Below, piece after piece: positions 50,901 through 60,279 of a stretch of DNA of 64,000 nucleotides (position 1 is the stretch's first letter; every line of letters begins with the position of its first letter). Origin of the DNA: an uncultured Roseovarius sp. Its GTDB lineage: Bacteria > Pseudomonadota > Alphaproteobacteria > Rhodobacterales > Rhodobacteraceae. A program made the translations under genes and the position numbers. The notes under the pieces were generated by a model, which saw only the letters and a list, made by a program, of their open reading frames with translations, searched no databases and was not told the DNA's origin. Location: the NCBI RefSeq assembly GCF_947259555.1, contig NZ_CAMYMD010000026.1:1-64000 (forward strand), given 5' to 3'.

Positions 50901-51257
50901 TCATTCCGGCGCCCCATCGAAGGCATCGGGAAACGTCATGCGCGCCGTCTCGACATCGAGAACCAAAAGCGCGTCATAGCTTTCCGGGTCGAACGGCTCT
51001 TCTGCGGGCTTTATTTCTCGACCAAAGAGCCAACTCAGGCGGCCCGCATCCAGATTGCCGCGCTCGAAGGGCTGATCCCCGAAACATTCCCATATCGCCC
51101 GGACAAACCCGGTGTCTGCGCGCCGGTCGGCTGGCCTGCGATCACGAAACCTCTCGCGTACCGTAAGCGGCGTGGCACCTTTTGGATTGGCGCGGCGGAT
51201 GGTGAATTGGTAATCCGTGCCGGGCAAACGCCCGGGAAATCCGCGATGCTTCAGCAT
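50901..51257 (-). CDS. Conserved-looking hypothetical protein in the pcc locus
   Basis: A 118-residue protein I do not recognise. The N-terminal half is basic, while the C-terminal half is acidic with alternating hydrophobics (ESYDALLVLDVETARMTFPDAF), which looks like true coding sequence and not an antisense shadow. There is no signal peptide or membrane helix. It is oriented with the pcc genes. The overlapping plus-strand frame has worse composition. Confidence 0.55.
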   Translation of the reverse strand: MLKHRGFPGRLPGTDYQFTIRRANPKGATPLTVRERFRDRRPADRRADTGFVRAIWECFGDQPFERGNLDAGRLSWLFGREIKPAEEPFDPESYDALLVLDVETARMTFPDAFDGAPE

Positions 51258-51301
51258 TGGACGCCCTCCGGATCAAAAGGGCGGCGCGCGGTAGATGGGA
51301 A

Positions 51302-51327
51302 CGGGACGGGCCAACTAGCCCGCCCCG
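51302..51327 (-). terminator. Stem-loop after small lipoprotein gene
   Basis: A 10-bp GC-rich stem with one mismatch (51302-51311 with 51318-51327) and a 6-base loop, 17 bases after the 47-residue lipoprotein stop. No T-tract follows, so it could be an mRNA 3'-end stabiliser or a weak terminator. Confidence 0.5.
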
Positions 51328-51344
51328 CGCCTTGCCCGATGGGC

Positions 51345-51488
51345 TTACTTGTATTTGCCGGTGCTGACGGGCTCGGTCGTGATCGGCTCGGGCTCGACGA
51401 CGACAAACTCTTCTTCAGCCGGCTGCGCGCAGGCCGCGACAAAGGCCACGAGGCCAATGGCCAGAACGCTCTTGATGCTGTTCGACAT
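51345..51488 (-). CDS. Very small lipoprotein (47 residues)
   Basis: The minus-strand frame from ATG 51488 to TAA 51345 encodes MSNSIKSVLAIGLVAFVAAC followed by an acidic tail rich in Glu, Val and Pro ending TGKYK. The lipobox (FVAAC, Cys20) predicts a lipid-anchored mature peptide of only 28 residues. The RBS ACAGGAG lies 8 bases upstream and a stem-loop follows. It is similar in kind to small Rhodobacterales lipoproteins near pcc genes. Function unknown. Confidence 0.8.
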   Translation of the reverse strand: MSNSIKSVLAIGLVAFVAACAQPAEEEFVVVEPEPITTEPVSTGKYK

Positions 51489-51711
51489 GTATTACTCCTG
51501 TCTCTCGTATCTTCATGAAAAGGCGCGCAAAGACGACATGACTTTGCTCGCCCGTGTGGCGAGGTAAAGGTCGCTTGGGTGCAACCCCAAGGTAGATTAT
51601 CCGAAATTTCCGGATTTGAACATCCGAGATAACTGAACACCCTTGGATGTGTCCCCAAAGCCTCAATCATCCAACACCTCCCCCTTGATCGCGCAAAATA
51701 TTGTGTTCGCA

Positions 51712-52122
51712 TCAGAACATCTCCCAGATGCAGGTGTCGCCCTCGGGGCTGTAGGACTCGAAAACCTGTAGGACCTCGGGATTGAAAACCCCGAATTCCG
51801 ATGGTCGGTCCGAAAGGGAAATAACAACTCTCCCGGGTTGTGGGCCGATATTTGCGATACGTGGCAGGGCATAGCTCTCACACAGCCAAAGAAGATCTGC
51901 CTGCATTCTTTCAAGACTGACCGAATCGTTGCCCGGCGCCTCAAACCCTTCGGCGACAAAACGGAACCGGTAGGTCAACCCGCCCCCCGGACGGTCGGTC
52001 AAAACCTCCTGAACCCGCGCCTCTAGCCCCGAGGGTAGCGGCAGCGCCTCCTCCTGCGCTGCCGCCCCTTGGGCAAGGCTCAGCCCAGCGACAAATGCCA
52101 CAGCCTGCCCTGCCCGTTTCAT
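51712..52122 (-). CDS. Exported protein, DUF6497-like
   Basis: A 136-residue protein with a signal peptide (GQAVAFVAGLSLAQGAAAQ, cleavage near residue 20) and a single small domain. Distinctive segments are GLTYRFRFVAEGFEAPG, WLCESYALPRI and VVISLSDRPSEFGVFNPEV, ending GDTCIWEMF. I associate this with the DUF6497 family of Rhodobacterales, function unknown. The two Cys residues may pair. It overlaps the upstream gene by ATGA, which fixes the start at 52122. Confidence 0.7.
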   Translation of the reverse strand: MKRAGQAVAFVAGLSLAQGAAAQEEALPLPSGLEARVQEVLTDRPGGGLTYRFRFVAEGFEAPGNDSVSLERMQADLLWLCESYALPRIANIGPQPGRVVISLSDRPSEFGVFNPEVLQVFESYSPEGDTCIWEMF

Positions 52123-52460
52123 CGCGCGCTCCGCATCCATCGGGCGCGCTTTTCCGGATCCTCCAAAAGCGCAGCGATTCGCCGTTCGATCATGGCGCGT
52201 GGCAACGCGCCATCGACCTGACCGCCCGCCGTTACACGCAACGCCGCGCCCGCCGACTCGATCCGCACCGCTGGCGCAAATCCTCGTAGCCGCTGCAACG
52301 CGCGCCACAAATCCTGACGTACGAGCCGTGCCAATCGTCGTCGACTGGTCGCCCCCGGCAGAACCGTTGCGACGGCCAGATCGAACCGCACAGGCAGACG
52401 CCGCGCCACCATCAGCACGCCGCTCTCCTCTTCGATCACATGCCAGCGGTCCCGGCCCAT
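52119..52460 (-). CDS. Hypothetical basic protein downstream of pccB
   Basis: A 113-residue Arg- and Ala-rich protein with no recognised domain (MVARRLPVRFDLAVATVLP near the start, MIERRIAALLEDPEKRARW at the end). It is cytoplasmic by the absence of any signal sequence. It lies 71 bases after pccB in the same orientation and is translationally coupled to the DUF6497-like gene, so it belongs to the pccB transcript. Its role in propionate metabolism is unknown. Confidence 0.65.
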   Translation of the reverse strand: MGRDRWHVIEEESGVLMVARRLPVRFDLAVATVLPGATSRRRLARLVRQDLWRALQRLRGFAPAVRIESAGAALRVTAGGQVDGALPRAMIERRIAALLEDPEKRARWMRSAR

Positions 52461-52531
52461 GCTACCCCTTTCCAGATTTCAATTCCGCGCCCGACCAGAG
52501 AGCATGGGCACTCTTCCCTGCCCCCTCCAAA

Positions 52532-54064
52532 TCACAGTGGAATGTTGTCGTGCTTCTTCCACGGTTTGGTAAGCTTCTTGTTGCGCAAGCTGGCAAACGC
52601 CCGGCTGACGCGCATGCGCGTACTGCGCGGCTGAATCACCTCGTCGATGAAACCGCGCTCGGCGGCAACGAACGGATTGGCGAATCGGTCTTCGTAGTTT
52701 CGGGTATGGCCTGCTATCTTTTCCGCATCGCCCAGATCCGAGCGATAGATGATCTCGGTCGCGCCCTTGGCCCCCATCACCGCGATCTCGGCGGTGGGCC
52801 ACGCATAATTGAAGTCACCGCGCAGATGCTTGGAAGACATGACGTCATAGGCACCACCGTACGCTTTGCGGGTAATGACAGTCACTTTCGGCACTGTCGC
52901 CTCGCCATAGGCAAAGAGCAGCTTGGCCCCGTGCTTGATCACGCCACCGTATTCCTGCCCTGTTCCAGGCAAAAAGCCGGGTACGTCGACGAAGGTCAGG
53001 ATCGGGATCTCGAACGCATCGCAGAACCGCACGAACCGTGCCGCCTTGCGCGAGCTGTCGATGTCGAGGCAGCCCGCCAGCACCATCGGCTGATTGGCCA
53101 CAACACCCACCGTCCGCCCTTCGAGGCGAATGAACCCGGTGATTATGTTCTTGGCGAATTCCGCCTGTATTTCGTAGAAATCCCCCTCATCGCCGACCTT
53201 CTGGATCAACTCCTTCATGTCATATGGGGCATTCGCATTGTCGGGAATAATTGTATCGAGGCTCTCCTCCATCCGGCCCGGCTCATCGAAAAAGGGACGC
53301 ACGGGTGGCCTCTCGCGATTGTTGAGCGGCAGGAAATCGACCAGCCGCCGCACCTCCGCAAGCGCCTCGACATCGTTTTCGAAAGCACCATCGGCAACGC
53401 TGGATTTGCGGGTATGGGTGCTGGCGCCCCCAAGTTCCTCGGCTGTCACCACTTCATTTGTCACGGTCTTGACCACGTCGGGGCCAGTCACGAACATATA
53501 CGAACTGTCGCGCACCATGAAGATGAAGTCGGTCATTGCAGGGCTGTAGACCGCGCCGCCCGCGCAGGGGCCCATGATGACGCTGATCTGCGGAATCACC
53601 CCGCTCGCCTCAATATTGCGCTGAAACACCTCGCCATAGCCGGCAAGACTGTCGACACCCTCCTGAATGCGCGCGCCCCCAGAATCGTTGAGACCGATGA
53701 CCGGCGCTCCGTTTTGCACGGCCATATCCATGATCTTGCAAATTTTCTGTGCATGAGTAGCGCTGACTGACCCGCCGAGGACGGTGAAATCCTGACTGAA
53801 GACATAGACCTGACGACCGTTGATGGTGCCCCATCCCGTTACGACCCCATCACCATAGGGGCGGTTGTCCTCCATACCGAAATCGGTGCAGCGATGCGCC
53901 TTGAACATGTCGAACTCTTCAAAGCTGGCCTCGTCCAGCAACAACTCGATCCGCTCACGCGCGGTGAGTTTGCCCTTGGCGTGCTGCGCCTCGATCCGGC
54001 GCTCGCCTCCCCCCATACGCGCGTCGGCGCGGCGGGCTTCCAATACCTGAAGGATGTCTTTCAT
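52532..54064 (-). CDS. pccB: Propionyl-CoA carboxylase, beta (carboxyltransferase) subunit
   Basis: A 510-residue acyl-CoA carboxyltransferase of the crotonase-like fold. The N-terminal half has [15 protein letters not shown], the oxyanion segment [20 protein letters not shown], and [20 protein letters not shown]. The C-terminal half has [17 protein letters not shown] with its following [17 protein letters not shown], and AYGGAYDVM. It transfers CO2 from biotin on PccA to propionyl-CoA. It is the first gene of its transcript, preceded by a region with TTTGCAAA motifs. Confidence 0.95.
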   Translation of the reverse strand: MKDILQVLEARRADARMGGGERRIEAQHAKGKLTARERIELLLDEASFEEFDMFKAHRCTDFGMEDNRPYGDGVVTGWGTINGRQVYVFSQDFTVLGGSVSATHAQKICKIMDMAVQNGAPVIGLNDSGGARIQEGVDSLAGYGEVFQRNIEASGVIPQISVIMGPCAGGAVYSPAMTDFIFMVRDSSYMFVTGPDVVKTVTNEVVTAEELGGASTHTRKSSVADGAFENDVEALAEVRRLVDFLPLNNRERPPVRPFFDEPGRMEESLDTIIPDNANAPYDMKELIQKVGDEGDFYEIQAEFAKNIITGFIRLEGRTVGVVANQPMVLAGCLDIDSSRKAARFVRFCDAFEIPILTFVDVPGFLPGTGQEYGGVIKHGAKLLFAYGEATVPKVTVITRKAYGGAYDVMSSKHLRGDFNYAWPTAEIAVMGAKGATEIIYRSDLGDAEKIAGHTRNYEDRFANPFVAAERGFIDEVIQPRSTRMRVSRAFASLRNKKLTKPWKKHDNIPL

Positions 54065-54233
54065 GGCGCTCCCCTATTCTGTTGCGCGCAGCATAAGGGT
54101 ACGACACTGCGTGACAAAGCAAAATCGGGCAAATTTGCAAATGATCGCAAAGTCCATTCCGCAAATGTGTAAAATTGCTAATTATCCAGCCCCCGGCATG
54201 GACTTCTTCGCATGCCAGTCCTAGCCATGTCCA
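54065..54233. promoter_or_regulatory. Divergent pccB/exporter promoter region with TTTGCAAA motif
   Basis: An AT-rich 169-bp region between pccB and the Bcr/CflA-like exporter. It contains the palindrome TTTGCAAA at 54134-54141, with further GCAAA cores at 54147 and 54161. TTTGCAAA-type repeats are the sites bound by PccR/ScfR-type short-chain acyl-CoA regulators upstream of pccB in Rhodobacter. No pccR gene is present in this window, and only the first motif is perfect. Confidence 0.55.
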
Positions 54234-55454
54234 ATGAGCCCCGAACAACATGTCCGTTATCTGGACCGCTCCACACCACCGCATATTTCCACGCTGATCC
54301 TGCTTGCGGGATTGTCGGCGCTCGCGATGAACATCTTTTTACCCAGCCTGCCGGGTATGACGGCGTATTTCAACACTGAATACCGGCTTATCCAGCTCTC
54401 GGTCGCGCTCTACCTCGGGGTGAATGCCGGGTTGCAGCTCCTGATGGGGCCGATCTCGGACCGCTGGGGTCGGCGTCCGGTGATTCTTTGGGGAATCGGT
54501 CTGTTCCTCATCGCCACTCTTGGCTGTATCTTTGCGCCTAACATTACCGTTTTCCTGACTTTTCGCATGGTTCAGGCCAGCGTTGTGGTGGCCATGGTGC
54601 TCAGCCGGGCAATCGTGCGTGACATGGTCCCCGAGGACCGTGCCGCCTCGATGATCGGCTATGTGACGATGGGCATGGCGGTGGTGCCGATGATCGGCCC
54701 GGCCTTTGGCGGAGTCCTCGACGAACTCTTTGGATGGCAGGCGAATTTCTGGGCGCTCTTCGTGTTGGGGGCTGCGCTCTTCGTGGTCTGCCTCCGTGAT
54801 CTGGGCGAAACCGCGCCGCTCACCGGACGCACACTCGCGCAACAATTCCGCGATTACCCGGCTCTCCTGACATCGCGCCGGTTTTGGGGCTATGCGTTGT
54901 CGGCGGGGCTCAGTTCGGGCGCGTTCTTCGCCTATCTCGGCGGCGCGCCATTTGTAGGCGATCAGGTCTTCGGCCTGCCGCCATCGACCCTCGGCATCCT
55001 GTTCGGCGCACCCGCAATAGGCTATTTCCTCGGCAATTTTGCCTCCGGCCGCTACTCGACACGGCTCGGCGTGAACCGGATGGTGCTTTGGGGCACTCTG
55101 TTCAATGCTGGCGGCATCGCGCTCAACCTCGCACTGTTCTACCTTGGCCTTGGTACGCCCGTCACCTTCTTCGGGCTGATGACCTTCATGGGGCTGGGCA
55201 ACGGGATGGTAATCCCGAACGCAACGGCCGGCGCCCTCTCCATCCGGCCGGATCTGGCGGGCACGGCCAGTGGCCTGTCAGGGGCGCTGATGATCGGCCT
55301 CGGCGCCGGGCTATCGGCGCTTGCGGGTCTGTTGCTCACACCGGGCAGCGGCGCGTTTGCCCTGTTGTGGATCATGCTGACGACGGCCCTCGCCGCGATC
55401 GCCATGATCGTTCTGGTCATCCGCCGTGAACATCGCCTGGGCCTGTCGGTCTGA
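54234..55454 (+). CDS. Bcr/CflA-type MFS drug exporter
   Basis: A 406-residue major facilitator with 12 hydrophobic helices. The helix 1 segment LAMNIFLPSLPGMTAYF is typical of Bcr/CflA drug:proton antiporters. The loop 2-3 motif GPISDRWGRRPVILWG is motif A, and helix 5 (GMAVVPMIGPAFGGVLDELFGW) is the antiporter motif C. The exported compound is unknown. It is divergent from pccB. Its last codons lie in a 17-bp direct duplication (see repeat at 55439). Confidence 0.88.
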   Translation: MSPEQHVRYLDRSTPPHISTLILLAGLSALAMNIFLPSLPGMTAYFNTEYRLIQLSVALYLGVNAGLQLLMGPISDRWGRRPVILWGIGLFLIATLGCIFAPNITVFLTFRMVQASVVVAMVLSRAIVRDMVPEDRAASMIGYVTMGMAVVPMIGPAFGGVLDELFGWQANFWALFVLGAALFVVCLRDLGETAPLTGRTLAQQFRDYPALLTSRRFWGYALSAGLSSGAFFAYLGGAPFVGDQVFGLPPSTLGILFGAPAIGYFLGNFASGRYSTRLGVNRMVLWGTLFNAGGIALNLALFYLGLGTPVTFFGLMTFMGLGNGMVIPNATAGALSIRPDLAGTASGLSGALMIGLGAGLSALAGLLLTPGSGAFALLWIMLTTALAAIAMIVLVIRREHRLGLSV

Positions 55455-55472
55455 AGGGCCTGTCGGTCTGAA
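55439..55472 (+). repeat. 17-bp tandem duplication across exporter stop codon
   Basis: GGGCCTGTCGGTCTGAA occurs twice back to back (55439-55455 and 55456-55472). The first copy contains the exporter's last three codons and TGA stop. It appears to be a recent slippage duplication without effect on the protein. Confidence 0.9.
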
Positions 55473-55483
55473 GGTCCCGTCAA

Positions 55484-56683
55484 TCACGGCTCCCGCAGGG
55501 CCTGCTGGCTCTTGTAAAGCGGCTTCAGGAGGTATTGCAGGACGGTTTTTTCCCCGGTGTGCAGCTCCACATCCGCCTGCATGCCGGGCCGGATCTCGAT
55601 GCCGGACTGCCGCGGGGTAAGTGCCGCCATATCGACCCGGAGGCTCACCTTGTAATGCGGGTCGCCATCCGCCTCGCGGGCGCGCTCATCCTTGAACGTG
55701 TCGGCGGAAATGAAGTCGACCCGGCCCTTCAATGTCCCGTAAATGGTGTAATCATACGCGGTCAGTTTGATCGTGGCCTCCTGCCCACGTCGGATATTGG
55801 CAATGTTGCGCGGCTCGACACGGGCCTCGACAAACATCTCCTCATCCAATGGAATGATCTCGAGGATCTCTTCACCGGGCCGCACCACACCGCCAATTGT
55901 CGTGACGCTCAGATTGTTGACCACGCCCCGCAACGGGCTGCGCAGCACTGTACGGTTCAGCTGATCCTGACTGGCCTTCAGATTCTGCCTGAGGGTCGCC
56001 AACTCCTTGAGAGTTTCCGAATAGCCCTCGGCGCGCTCCAACTCGGCTTGGGTGACGATCTCGTCATAACGTTTCTCGGCGTCGGCATGCGCCTTCCGCG
56101 CGCGCGTGACCTCGATCAGTGCAACGATCTTCTTTTCCAGCAGACTTTCGAGCAGACGTTTTTCCTCGGCCGATTGCTCGAGTACACGTTTGGCTCCTTC
56201 GCTGCGCTTGACATAATCTTCTTGCCGCGCCTTGAGCAATGCACGCTCGGAGCTCACCATCTCTCCGGCGCGCATGGCCAGCGTGTCAGGCACATTGAAA
56301 TCATACTGACCGGCCAACTCGGCCTCCAGCCGCAACTGCCGCACTTCGAGCCCGGCAATCTGATCCTGCAAATCAGCCACTTCGGACTCGAAGCGCGTGG
56401 CGTGCAACCGCGCCAGAACATCCCCTTGCGCCACGACATCGGCCTCCTGCACCGATAACTCGGCGAGGATTCCGCCTTCGAGGTTCTGGATGATCTGCGG
56501 ACGCGATGTGGAGATAAACTCTCCGGGCGCGCGCACGATCTCGTCGATCCACGCGAGGGACGCCCAAACCACGAACACCCAGACAGCGGCAGCACACAGC
56601 CACACCGTGAGGCTTGGCCCCCTGAGCCGCCCATTCAGCTCCGCCAATAGTGTTGCCGTGCCGCGCGGGGAGGCATTGCTCAT
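55484..56683 (-). CDS. HlyD-family type I secretion membrane-fusion adaptor
   Basis: A 399-residue periplasmic adaptor. One N-terminal transmembrane helix (LTVWLCAAAVWVFVVWASLAW) is followed by the half-lipoyl motif with RPQIIQNLEGGILAELSVQEADVV, a long coiled coil at about residues 110-240 (ERALLKARQEDYVKRSEGAKRV), then the second lipoyl half and a beta-barrel (SPLRGVVNNLSVTTIGGVVRPGE). It links the ABC transporter to the TolC-like outer-membrane channel. It starts one base after the ABC gene stop. Confidence 0.92.
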   Translation of the reverse strand: MSNASPRGTATLLAELNGRLRGPSLTVWLCAAAVWVFVVWASLAWIDEIVRAPGEFISTSRPQIIQNLEGGILAELSVQEADVVAQGDVLARLHATRFESEVADLQDQIAGLEVRQLRLEAELAGQYDFNVPDTLAMRAGEMVSSERALLKARQEDYVKRSEGAKRVLEQSAEEKRLLESLLEKKIVALIEVTRARKAHADAEKRYDEIVTQAELERAEGYSETLKELATLRQNLKASQDQLNRTVLRSPLRGVVNNLSVTTIGGVVRPGEEILEIIPLDEEMFVEARVEPRNIANIRRGQEATIKLTAYDYTIYGTLKGRVDFISADTFKDERAREADGDPHYKVSLRVDMAALTPRQSGIEIRPGMQADVELHTGEKTVLQYLLKPLYKSQQALREP

Positions 56684-56684
56684 C

Positions 56685-58901
56685 TCATGCCCCTCCTGAT
56701 CCGCTGCCCGGCGCCTGCGCCAGATGTGCGAGCACCTGATCGCGCGGCCCGTCCACCGCCATGCGTCCAGCTTGTAGAATCAGCGTGCGACTGGTCAGGC
56801 TCAAGATCGGCATGCGGTGGGTTGCAATCACCGCAGTACGCCCCTTTAGCCAGGTTTCCAGCCGGCTGACCAACGTGCGCTCCAGCGTCTGGTCAAGGGC
56901 CGCGGTCGGCTCGTCCAGCAGGCATATGCTGGGGTCCTGCAACCACAGCCTAGCCCAGCCAATGCTTTGCCGTTGCCCTTGACTGAGGCCCTGCCCACCG
57001 TCGAGGATTTCCAGATCAAGGCCCTTCGGGTGGCCACGCACAAACGGCCCAAGCCCGGCAAAATCTAGCGCCTGCATCAACCGCTCGTCGTCACGCTCCA
57101 GCAATGTGAGATTCAGGTTCTCACGAAGGCTGCCGGTGAAAAGCCGCACATCCTGCCCCAGATAGCCAATCATCCGCCGCAAATCGCGCGGTGCGATCTG
57201 GCCCATGTCAGTGCCATCCAGCATCACCCGCCCCCGGCTTGGGGCATAAAGCCCGGACAACAGCTTGAGAAAGGTCGATTTGCCTGACCCGTTTGTGCCC
57301 AACACCGCTACGACCTGACCGGGTTGTATGGCGAGCCCGGAAATATCCAGCACCGGGGCCGCCGTGTCGTCATAGGCAAATTGCACTTCGCGCAGCTCGT
57401 AGGCGCCGGTCAGCTTGGCGCGCCTCAGGTAGCTGCGGCCCTCGGCCTCGTCCTGATCCGCAAGAGCAATCGCGTCCAGCCCGGCCAGTGCCGATTTGAC
57501 ATTGCCCCAGCGGGCCAGCGTGCCGGAGAGTTGCGTCAGGGGCGCTAGGGTCCGGCTCGTCAAAATGCCAACGGCAATGATCGAACCCACTGTGAATTGC
57601 CCCGCGAACACCAGATAGGTGCCGAGGATCACCGCGCATATATAGGTCGCCTGCTGCACCCCCTGCGCCCAGAATGTAAGGACGGAACCAAGCCTGCGCT
57701 GTTCACTCGATTTCAGCGCCTGCAACGCACTCAGCTCGCCCCAGATGCGACGGAACCTGTCCTCGGCCCGCTGCGTCTTGAGCGTGTCGAGCTCGAATAT
57801 CGTCTCGTGCAAGAGCCGCGCGCCCCGCGCGCCCGCGCCCTGCATTTCCTGCGTCAGGCGCATCATCCGCTTTTGCAACAGAAAACCGGGTATCACCATG
57901 ACGATGCCGCCTGCGATAAGCACCCAAACGACATTCCCGGCGATCGACGCCACCAATGCCAGAAACACCACGATGAAGGGCAAGTCGGCCAGCGTTCCGA
58001 TGGTGGATGCTGTAAAGAATTCGCGCAACGACCCAAATTCGCGCATGGCCGAGAATATCTGTGAGGGAGTTTTTCCGGCAAGCTCGGACCTCATCCCGAG
58101 AATACGGTCCATCAACAGGCTCTGGACATTCAACTCGATCTGGCGTCCGGCCCCGTCCATCAATTGCGCGCGTGCAATCTTGAGCCCCGCCTCCATCACG
58201 AGAGCGAGCCCCGCGCCCGCCGCCAGCACCCAAAGCGTTGCCTCGGATTGATGCGGGATCACCCGATCATAGACCTGCAAGGCAAAGAGCGCGACCGCAA
58301 CCGCCAAGATATTGGCGACAAAAGAGCCAAGCGCGACCTCCGCGATGTATCGGCGAAATCCGCTGAACTGCCCCCAGAACCAATGGGCCTGCGCCTCTGG
58401 CAGATCATGCGCACGGCTCAGGCTTTGTGTCGGGGCCTCGGCGCGCACGACCATGCCGGTGAAATACGGCTCGAATTCCGACAGCGGGACCTCGGCACGC
58501 TGGTCGTCAAAAGTCGTGTCATGGATTTGCAGAACGTCTCCGGCCTGTCCCAGCACCAGCACGAACTGACCGCTCGTCATCTGTGCCAGGGCTGGCCATT
58601 GGTCTGGATGGGGGTGCGCCACCGGCTCGACCCGCGCGATCAGCCCCGCTGCGTTAAGTCCGTCGGCAAGTGCGCGCGGTTGCGGCTGATCGGCAGGGCC
58701 GCCGCCGGCATCGCTGGCGATCATCGCCTCCAGAATATCGCGCTCAACCGCCGCGACCCCCAAAAGGGCGGCATACGCCGCCCCTAGCCTTGCCCGTGCA
58801 ACGGCCCGCTCACCAAACCGTGCAGGCGCCGAGGCCGGGCCGTCGCGTTGCACCGAACCGGGGCCGCGCGTCACTGACAGGGCGATTGGGGCATCGGTCA
58901 A
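56685..58901 (-). CDS. Type I secretion ABC permease/ATPase with inactive C39-like domain
   Basis: A 738-residue type I secretion transporter (LapB/LssB class). The N-terminal 150 residues are a peptidase-C39-like domain without any Cys (the first Cys of the protein is near residue 422), so it is a docking and not a proteolytic domain. About five or six membrane helices span residues 190-440. The ATPase has Walker A GTNGSGKST (535-543), signature LSQGQRQSIGWAR and Walker B ICLLDEPT. The start is a TTG overlapping the tolC stop (TTGA); no nearby ATG exists in frame. It exports the adhesin encoded upstream. Confidence 0.9.
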   Translation of the reverse strand: MTDAPIALSVTRGPGSVQRDGPASAPARFGERAVARARLGAAYAALLGVAAVERDILEAMIASDAGGGPADQPQPRALADGLNAAGLIARVEPVAHPHPDQWPALAQMTSGQFVLVLGQAGDVLQIHDTTFDDQRAEVPLSEFEPYFTGMVVRAEAPTQSLSRAHDLPEAQAHWFWGQFSGFRRYIAEVALGSFVANILAVAVALFALQVYDRVIPHQSEATLWVLAAGAGLALVMEAGLKIARAQLMDGAGRQIELNVQSLLMDRILGMRSELAGKTPSQIFSAMREFGSLREFFTASTIGTLADLPFIVVFLALVASIAGNVVWVLIAGGIVMVIPGFLLQKRMMRLTQEMQGAGARGARLLHETIFELDTLKTQRAEDRFRRIWGELSALQALKSSEQRRLGSVLTFWAQGVQQATYICAVILGTYLVFAGQFTVGSIIAVGILTSRTLAPLTQLSGTLARWGNVKSALAGLDAIALADQDEAEGRSYLRRAKLTGAYELREVQFAYDDTAAPVLDISGLAIQPGQVVAVLGTNGSGKSTFLKLLSGLYAPSRGRVMLDGTDMGQIAPRDLRRMIGYLGQDVRLFTGSLRENLNLTLLERDDERLMQALDFAGLGPFVRGHPKGLDLEILDGGQGLSQGQRQSIGWARLWLQDPSICLLDEPTAALDQTLERTLVSRLETWLKGRTAVIATHRMPILSLTSRTLILQAGRMAVDGPRDQVLAHLAQAPGSGSGGA

Positions 58902-60205
58902 ATCCGGCTTCCCTCCGCAAGCACGCCAAGATGGCGCGCCAACTCGATCCGGGCCAGCGCCAACTCGTATTTCAGGGCCAATGCACGCACCTGCCGCTCG
59001 GCAAAGGTCTCGTACACGCCAACCACGTCCATCACCTGCCGCTGCCCGGCATCGTACTGCGCCTGGAAAAGGTCGAGATTGGCCTGTGCCGTATCGCGCA
59101 GCTTACTCGCCTCGCCCACCTGCCGCGACAAAGCGTTCAGCCGTGCGTCCAGCCGACGCACTACGCGATTGCTATCTTCGCTGGCCTGAACCTTGCGACG
59201 CGCGGCGGCCTCTTTTTGAGCCTCCACCGCGCGCAGTTCGGCGCCCGTGCCAAGGCCTATGAGCTGCTCTGAGCGCAAATTAAGCCCGATACCGCTGTCA
59301 CCCGACCCAACCGTGCCGCCTGCAGTCAAGCTTGGCAACAGCCCGGCCCGCGCCACGACGGCCTGCGCCACGTCGCGCTCGGCCTCTGCCTCGGCAAGCA
59401 AGACATCAAGTGCGCGGCCACTATTGGCGTCGACCACGACCTCCGACAGCCCCTTGACGCTGCCCAGAGGGGCTGACGCCATAGCGTTAAGCTCGGCAAG
59501 TGCGGTCGCCTCAGCCTCTTTTTGGCCAGCGATCTCTTCACGGATTTCGGCCAGTCGAGAGCGCAGGATGCTGAGGTCGGACATATCCGACACACCACCC
59601 TTGACCCGCTCGGACATGATCCATTCAAACCGGCTCATATCCTCCAGCGTGCGACCCTCCAACGCCAGCCGCTCGCGTGCCCGAGAGGCATCGAGATAAA
59701 GCGAGAGAGCCTCGAACACCCGCCCGTTCACGTCTTCCGCCAGTGTCACAGCCGCGACCTCGACATCGGCCTTGGCAAATGCGCGTTCCGCCTTCTTGCC
59801 GCCATTGTCGAACAGCACCTGCTCAACGATCAACTGGCTGACAATATCACTCAGGCTGGTCAGGCTGATATTGGGACCGATGCGCGGCAACCAGTTCTTC
59901 GACGCGGCCTCGGCGCGCAGCCGTGCACTCGTCAGGTCGGCCTCGGCGCTGCGGCTATACGCCGTCAAAACCGCCGTCGCCACTCGGTCGAAACTGCTTC
60001 CTGGCACCAACACAGAGCGCCTGCCCTGCAAATCGCTGATGATCGGCGATTGGGCCGCCTCGCGCGCGCGCGCCACTTCATCTGGCCGCGCATCTGGCCC
60101 CATATTGAGCCGCGACACATCCGCATCGCTGCGCCCCGTGGTCATGCAGCCTGCAACCCAGAGGCAGGCCCCCGCCACCATCAACCCCCTAGCCATTTGT
60201 CTCAT
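58898..60205 (-). CDS. TolC-family outer-membrane efflux/secretion protein
   Basis: A 435-residue TolC-type channel subunit with two repeats of long alpha-helical hairpins. RLRAEAASKNWLPRIGPNISL and AVVARAGLLPSLTAGGTVGSG mark the equivalent beta-strand entry points of the two halves. The N-terminus carries a lipobox (LWVAGC), so the protein is probably lipid-anchored as in the OprM/CusC group. It follows the adhesin gene after 74 bases and precedes the ABC gene, completing a type I secretion set. Confidence 0.9.
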   Translation of the reverse strand: MRQMARGLMVAGACLWVAGCMTTGRSDADVSRLNMGPDARPDEVARAREAAQSPIISDLQGRRSVLVPGSSFDRVATAVLTAYSRSAEADLTSARLRAEAASKNWLPRIGPNISLTSLSDIVSQLIVEQVLFDNGGKKAERAFAKADVEVAAVTLAEDVNGRVFEALSLYLDASRARERLALEGRTLEDMSRFEWIMSERVKGGVSDMSDLSILRSRLAEIREEIAGQKEAEATALAELNAMASAPLGSVKGLSEVVVDANSGRALDVLLAEAEAERDVAQAVVARAGLLPSLTAGGTVGSGDSGIGLNLRSEQLIGLGTGAELRAVEAQKEAAARRKVQASEDSNRVVRRLDARLNALSRQVGEASKLRDTAQANLDLFQAQYDAGQRQVMDVVGVYETFAERQVRALALKYELALARIELARHLGVLAEGSRI

Positions 60206-60239
60206 ACCCTGTCCCCCGACCGTTCCGGTCTTGTCGTTG

Positions 60240-60270
60240 GGGGCGCGCAGTCTGACAGGACGCGCGCCCC
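60240..60270 (-). terminator. Hairpin between adhesin and tolC genes
   Basis: A 9-bp perfect GC stem, GGGGCGCGC (60240-60248) with GCGCGCCCC (60262-60270), 13-base loop, just after the adhesin stop. On the minus strand no T-run follows, so partial termination or mRNA-end stabilisation that lowers secretion-gene expression relative to adhesin is more likely than full termination. Confidence 0.5.
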
Positions 60271-60279
60271 GGCGCCGGA

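Noticed and set aside
50898-51518. Plus-strand frame of 206 codons in the pcc locus
   Set aside because: It is antisense to the 118-residue protein and the 47-residue lipoprotein, both of which have better composition and signals.
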